From an uncultured Clostridia bacterium (GTDB lineage Bacteria > Bacillota > Clostridia > Monoglobales > Monoglobaceae), in NCBI GenBank assembly GCA_945878965.1, contig CAMCUJ010000036.1, positions 1 through 9,046 of the forward strand: a stretch of DNA of 9,046 nucleotides, written 5' to 3'. Position numbers and translations under genes: made by a program. Shown one piece after another: positions 7,825 through 9,046 of the stretch; within the stretch, counting starts at the first letter, position 1, and each line of letters begins with the position of its first letter. The notes below the pieces were generated by a model. That model was given only the letters and a program-made list of their open reading frames with translations, was not told the DNA's origin and did no database searches.

Positions 7825-7853
7825 TTGATTTTATTATTAATAAGATGTATAAT
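7825..7853 (+). promoter_or_regulatory. SigA-type promoter of the pectinesterase gene
   Basis: TTGATT (7825-7830) and TATAAT (7848-7853) are spaced by 17 nt, giving a start near 7860 and a leader of about 75 nt. The surrounding 7686-7918 region is very AT-rich and holds no gene. A second TATAAT at 7756-7761 lacks a well-spaced -35 box. Confidence 0.65.
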
Positions 7854-7879
7854 ATAATATATGTATTATAAAAAATTAT

Positions 7880-7893
7880 AGAAAACGATTATG
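7880..7893 (+). promoter_or_regulatory. Possible cre-like operator in the pectinesterase leader
   Basis: AGAAAACGATTATG matches the CcpA/LacI-type consensus TGWAARCGNTTNCA at 11 of 14 positions, including the central AARCGNTT core; both outer ends are imperfect. It lies about 20-33 nt after the predicted transcription start, where a bound repressor could block elongation. Similar cores occur upstream of the two transporter units. Confidence 0.3.
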
Positions 7894-7936
7894 ATTAAAT
7901 ATATTAATTTGAACTTGTTTGAAACGGGGAATGAAT

Positions 7937-8899
7937 GTGAGAATTTATGTAAGCAAGGATGGGAACGGCGAATATACTAAGGTTGCCGATGCACTTAATA
8001 ATGCTAAAGACGGTGATACAATAGTGATTAAGAGTGGTACCTATGAAGAAAGATTATATATTGATACACCTAATCTTACGATGATAGGCGAGGGTGATGT
8101 TATACTTACATATTTTACAGCTGCTGAACAGAAGGTTGAAGGCAGTGAGGAATATATGAATTATCTAATAGAGAAATCCAAGGGCGGATATGAATGTGAG
8201 ATTACTTCAGAAACAGAAGTGTATAATACATTTACAAGCAGTGCGGTAACAATTCTTGAAGCTGCCGATAATTTCAGAGCAGAGAATATAACTTTTGAAA
8301 ACAGCTGGAACAGAGCTGATGAAAGCCGAAAGGTTACACAGGCACTTGCTGTTTGCTGCGGTGCAAATGCAAGCTTTGAAAACTGTACATTTTTAGGCAA
8401 GCAGGACACTTTATATGTAAGAGGAAAGGTTAAACAGCACTTTTACAAATGCTTTATAGAGGGAACGGTAGACTTTATATTCGGAGATGCTACAGCATTA
8501 TTTGAAGATTGCCGTATAAATTGTGTAAGAGATAAGTCATATATATCAGCTGCAAGTACAGATAAGGATACAGAATTCGGATTTGTATTTTTGAACTGTG
8601 ATATCACTGCCGAAGGAATGGAAAATATTTATCTTGGCAGACCATGGAGAGCCGAATACCCAAATGTTAAATCTCACACAGCGTTTATAAATTGTATATA
8701 CGATTTTGACGGAAATTCTGAGGGATGGCTCAGATGGCATGCTCCTGAGGGCAGAGAGCGTGAAAGAATACGTTACGAGGAGTTTGGAAACACTCGCAGA
8801 AACGGAGAGCCTGTTGACGTTTCCGGCAGAATTGAATGGAGTTATCAGCTTGACGCTGAAGCAGCCAAGGAATATACAAGAGAAAATATTCTTAAATAA
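7937..8899 (+). CDS. Pectinesterase (pectin methylesterase, family CE8), no signal peptide
   Basis: It removes methyl esters from galacturonate units of pectin, giving methanol and free carboxylates that lyases and hydrolases can handle. About 320 residues form a single right-handed beta-helix. All hallmarks are present (numbering from GTG 7937): Gln135 in TQALAV, Gln156 and Asp157 in GKQDTLY, the nucleophile Asp179 in GTVDFIFG, and Arg235 and Trp237 in LGRPWR. The helix motif starts almost at the first residue (RIYVSKDGNGEYTKV), leaving no room for a signal peptide, so it is probably cytoplasmic and acts on imported oligomers. GTG 7937 is preferred because GGGGA (7926-7930) lies 6 nt before it. 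ATG 7931 would touch that site, and TTG 7919 lacks one. The gene has its own promoter and is isolated from the SBP by a terminator. Confidence 0.93.
   Translation: MRIYVSKDGNGEYTKVADALNNAKDGDTIVIKSGTYEERLYIDTPNLTMIGEGDVILTYFTAAEQKVEGSEEYMNYLIEKSKGGYECEITSETEVYNTFTSSAVTILEAADNFRAENITFENSWNRADESRKVTQALAVCCGANASFENCTFLGKQDTLYVRGKVKQHFYKCFIEGTVDFIFGDATALFEDCRINCVRDKSYISAASTDKDTEFGFVFLNCDITAEGMENIYLGRPWRAEYPNVKSHTAFINCIYDFDGNSEGWLRWHAPEGRERERIRYEEFGNTRRNGEPVDVSGRIEWSYQLDAEAAKEYTRENILK
8850..8878 (+). promoter_or_regulatory. Possible pdxS promoter inside the end of the pectinesterase gene
   Basis: TTGACG (8850-8855) and TATACA (8873-8878) are 17 nt apart, within the last codons of the pectinesterase gene. 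Transcription would begin near 8885, about 95 nt before the next start codon. Coding constraint could produce such a match by chance. Confidence 0.35.
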
Positions 8900-8923
8900 T
8901 ATTAAATAATGTATGCTAAATAG

Positions 8924-8937
8924 AGAACTTCGGTTCT
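8924..8937 (+). other. Small C(UUCG)G hairpin between pectinesterase and pdxS
   Basis: AGAAC-TTCG-GTTCT forms a 5-bp stem closed by the very stable cUUCGg tetraloop, 25 nt after the pectinesterase stop. The T7 run at 8953-8959 is 15 nt further on, too far for a standard intrinsic terminator. It may be a weak terminator or part of the pdxS leader. Confidence 0.4.
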
Positions 8938-8979
8938 GTTTAAAGAATTTAATTTTTTTGATAAATGGAGGAAAAGAGA

Positions 8980-9046
8980 ATGAATAATGAGAGATTTGAG
9001 CTTAATAAGAACTTAGCGCAGATGCTTAAGGGCGGCGTTATAATGG
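8980..9046 (+). CDS. pdxS: Pyridoxal 5'-phosphate synthase lyase subunit PdxS, N-terminal fragment
   Basis: Only 22 codons are in the window before its right edge. ATG at 8980 follows GGAGG (8967-8971) with 8-nt spacing. The translation contains ELNKNLAQMLKGGVIM, which matches the conserved N terminus of clostridial PdxS proteins, where the next residues are usually DV. PdxS with PdxT makes PLP from ribose 5-phosphate, glyceraldehyde 3-phosphate and glutamine-derived ammonia in the cytoplasm; pdxT would be expected downstream. No functional link with pectin use is evident. Short length limits certainty, but the match is specific. Confidence 0.82.
   Translation, partial: MNNERFELNKNLAQMLKGGVIM

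Noticed and set aside
8161..8909. Alternate-frame and antisense open frames within the pectinesterase gene
   Set aside because: All overlap the conserved CE8 catalytic region; nothing in them resembles a known protein.
8940..8959. TTAAA-GAA-TTTAA hairpin followed by T7 as the pectinesterase terminator
   Set aside because: A 5-bp all-AT stem is too weak to support an intrinsic terminator call.

Overview
The window comes from a low-GC Gram-positive bacterium of the Clostridia. The signs are a rather AT-rich composition, strong AGGAGG-type ribosome binding sites, SigA-type promoters, a lipobox-type solute-binding lipoprotein, and a surface enzyme anchored by S-layer homology (SLH) repeats. Pectin-active enzymes carrying SLH domains fit a gut pectin specialist such as Monoglobus pectinilyticus or a relative; that placement is inference from gene content, not from a search. 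All genes are on the + strand.

Layout. (1) Bases 1-3429 hold the 3' part of a large secreted family PL1 pectate lyase. Its catalytic domain is followed by a calcium-loop linker, two Ig-like plus concanavalin-like beta-sandwich units, and three SLH repeats. An 18-bp hairpin follows. (2) Bases 3430-3922 are a long intergenic region with a good SigA promoter and a leader of about 280 nt containing two tandem hairpins. (3) Bases 3923-5826 encode two LplB/YtcP-type sugar ABC permeases with a 20-nt gap between them. (4) A GC-rich hairpin and a second promoter precede a lipoprotein solute-binding protein (6023-7612), which ends at a textbook intrinsic terminator. (5) A separate promoter drives a pectinesterase (family CE8) with no signal peptide (about 7937-8899). 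(6) At the right edge a new gene begins at 8980; its first 22 residues match PdxS, the PLP synthase lyase subunit.

How the genes fit together. The wall-anchored lyase would cut pectin at the cell surface. The SBP and two permeases would import the resulting oligogalacturonides, using an ATPase encoded elsewhere. The pectinesterase, apparently cytoplasmic, would remove methyl esters from the imported oligomers before further breakdown. pdxS looks like the start of an unrelated vitamin B6 operon.

No RNA genes, insertion sequences, CRISPR arrays or defence genes were seen. The window looks like a pectin-utilisation locus of known type. The least explained parts are the repeated beta-sandwich modules of the lyase, the structured leader before the permeases, and a cre-like core found upstream of three transcription units.
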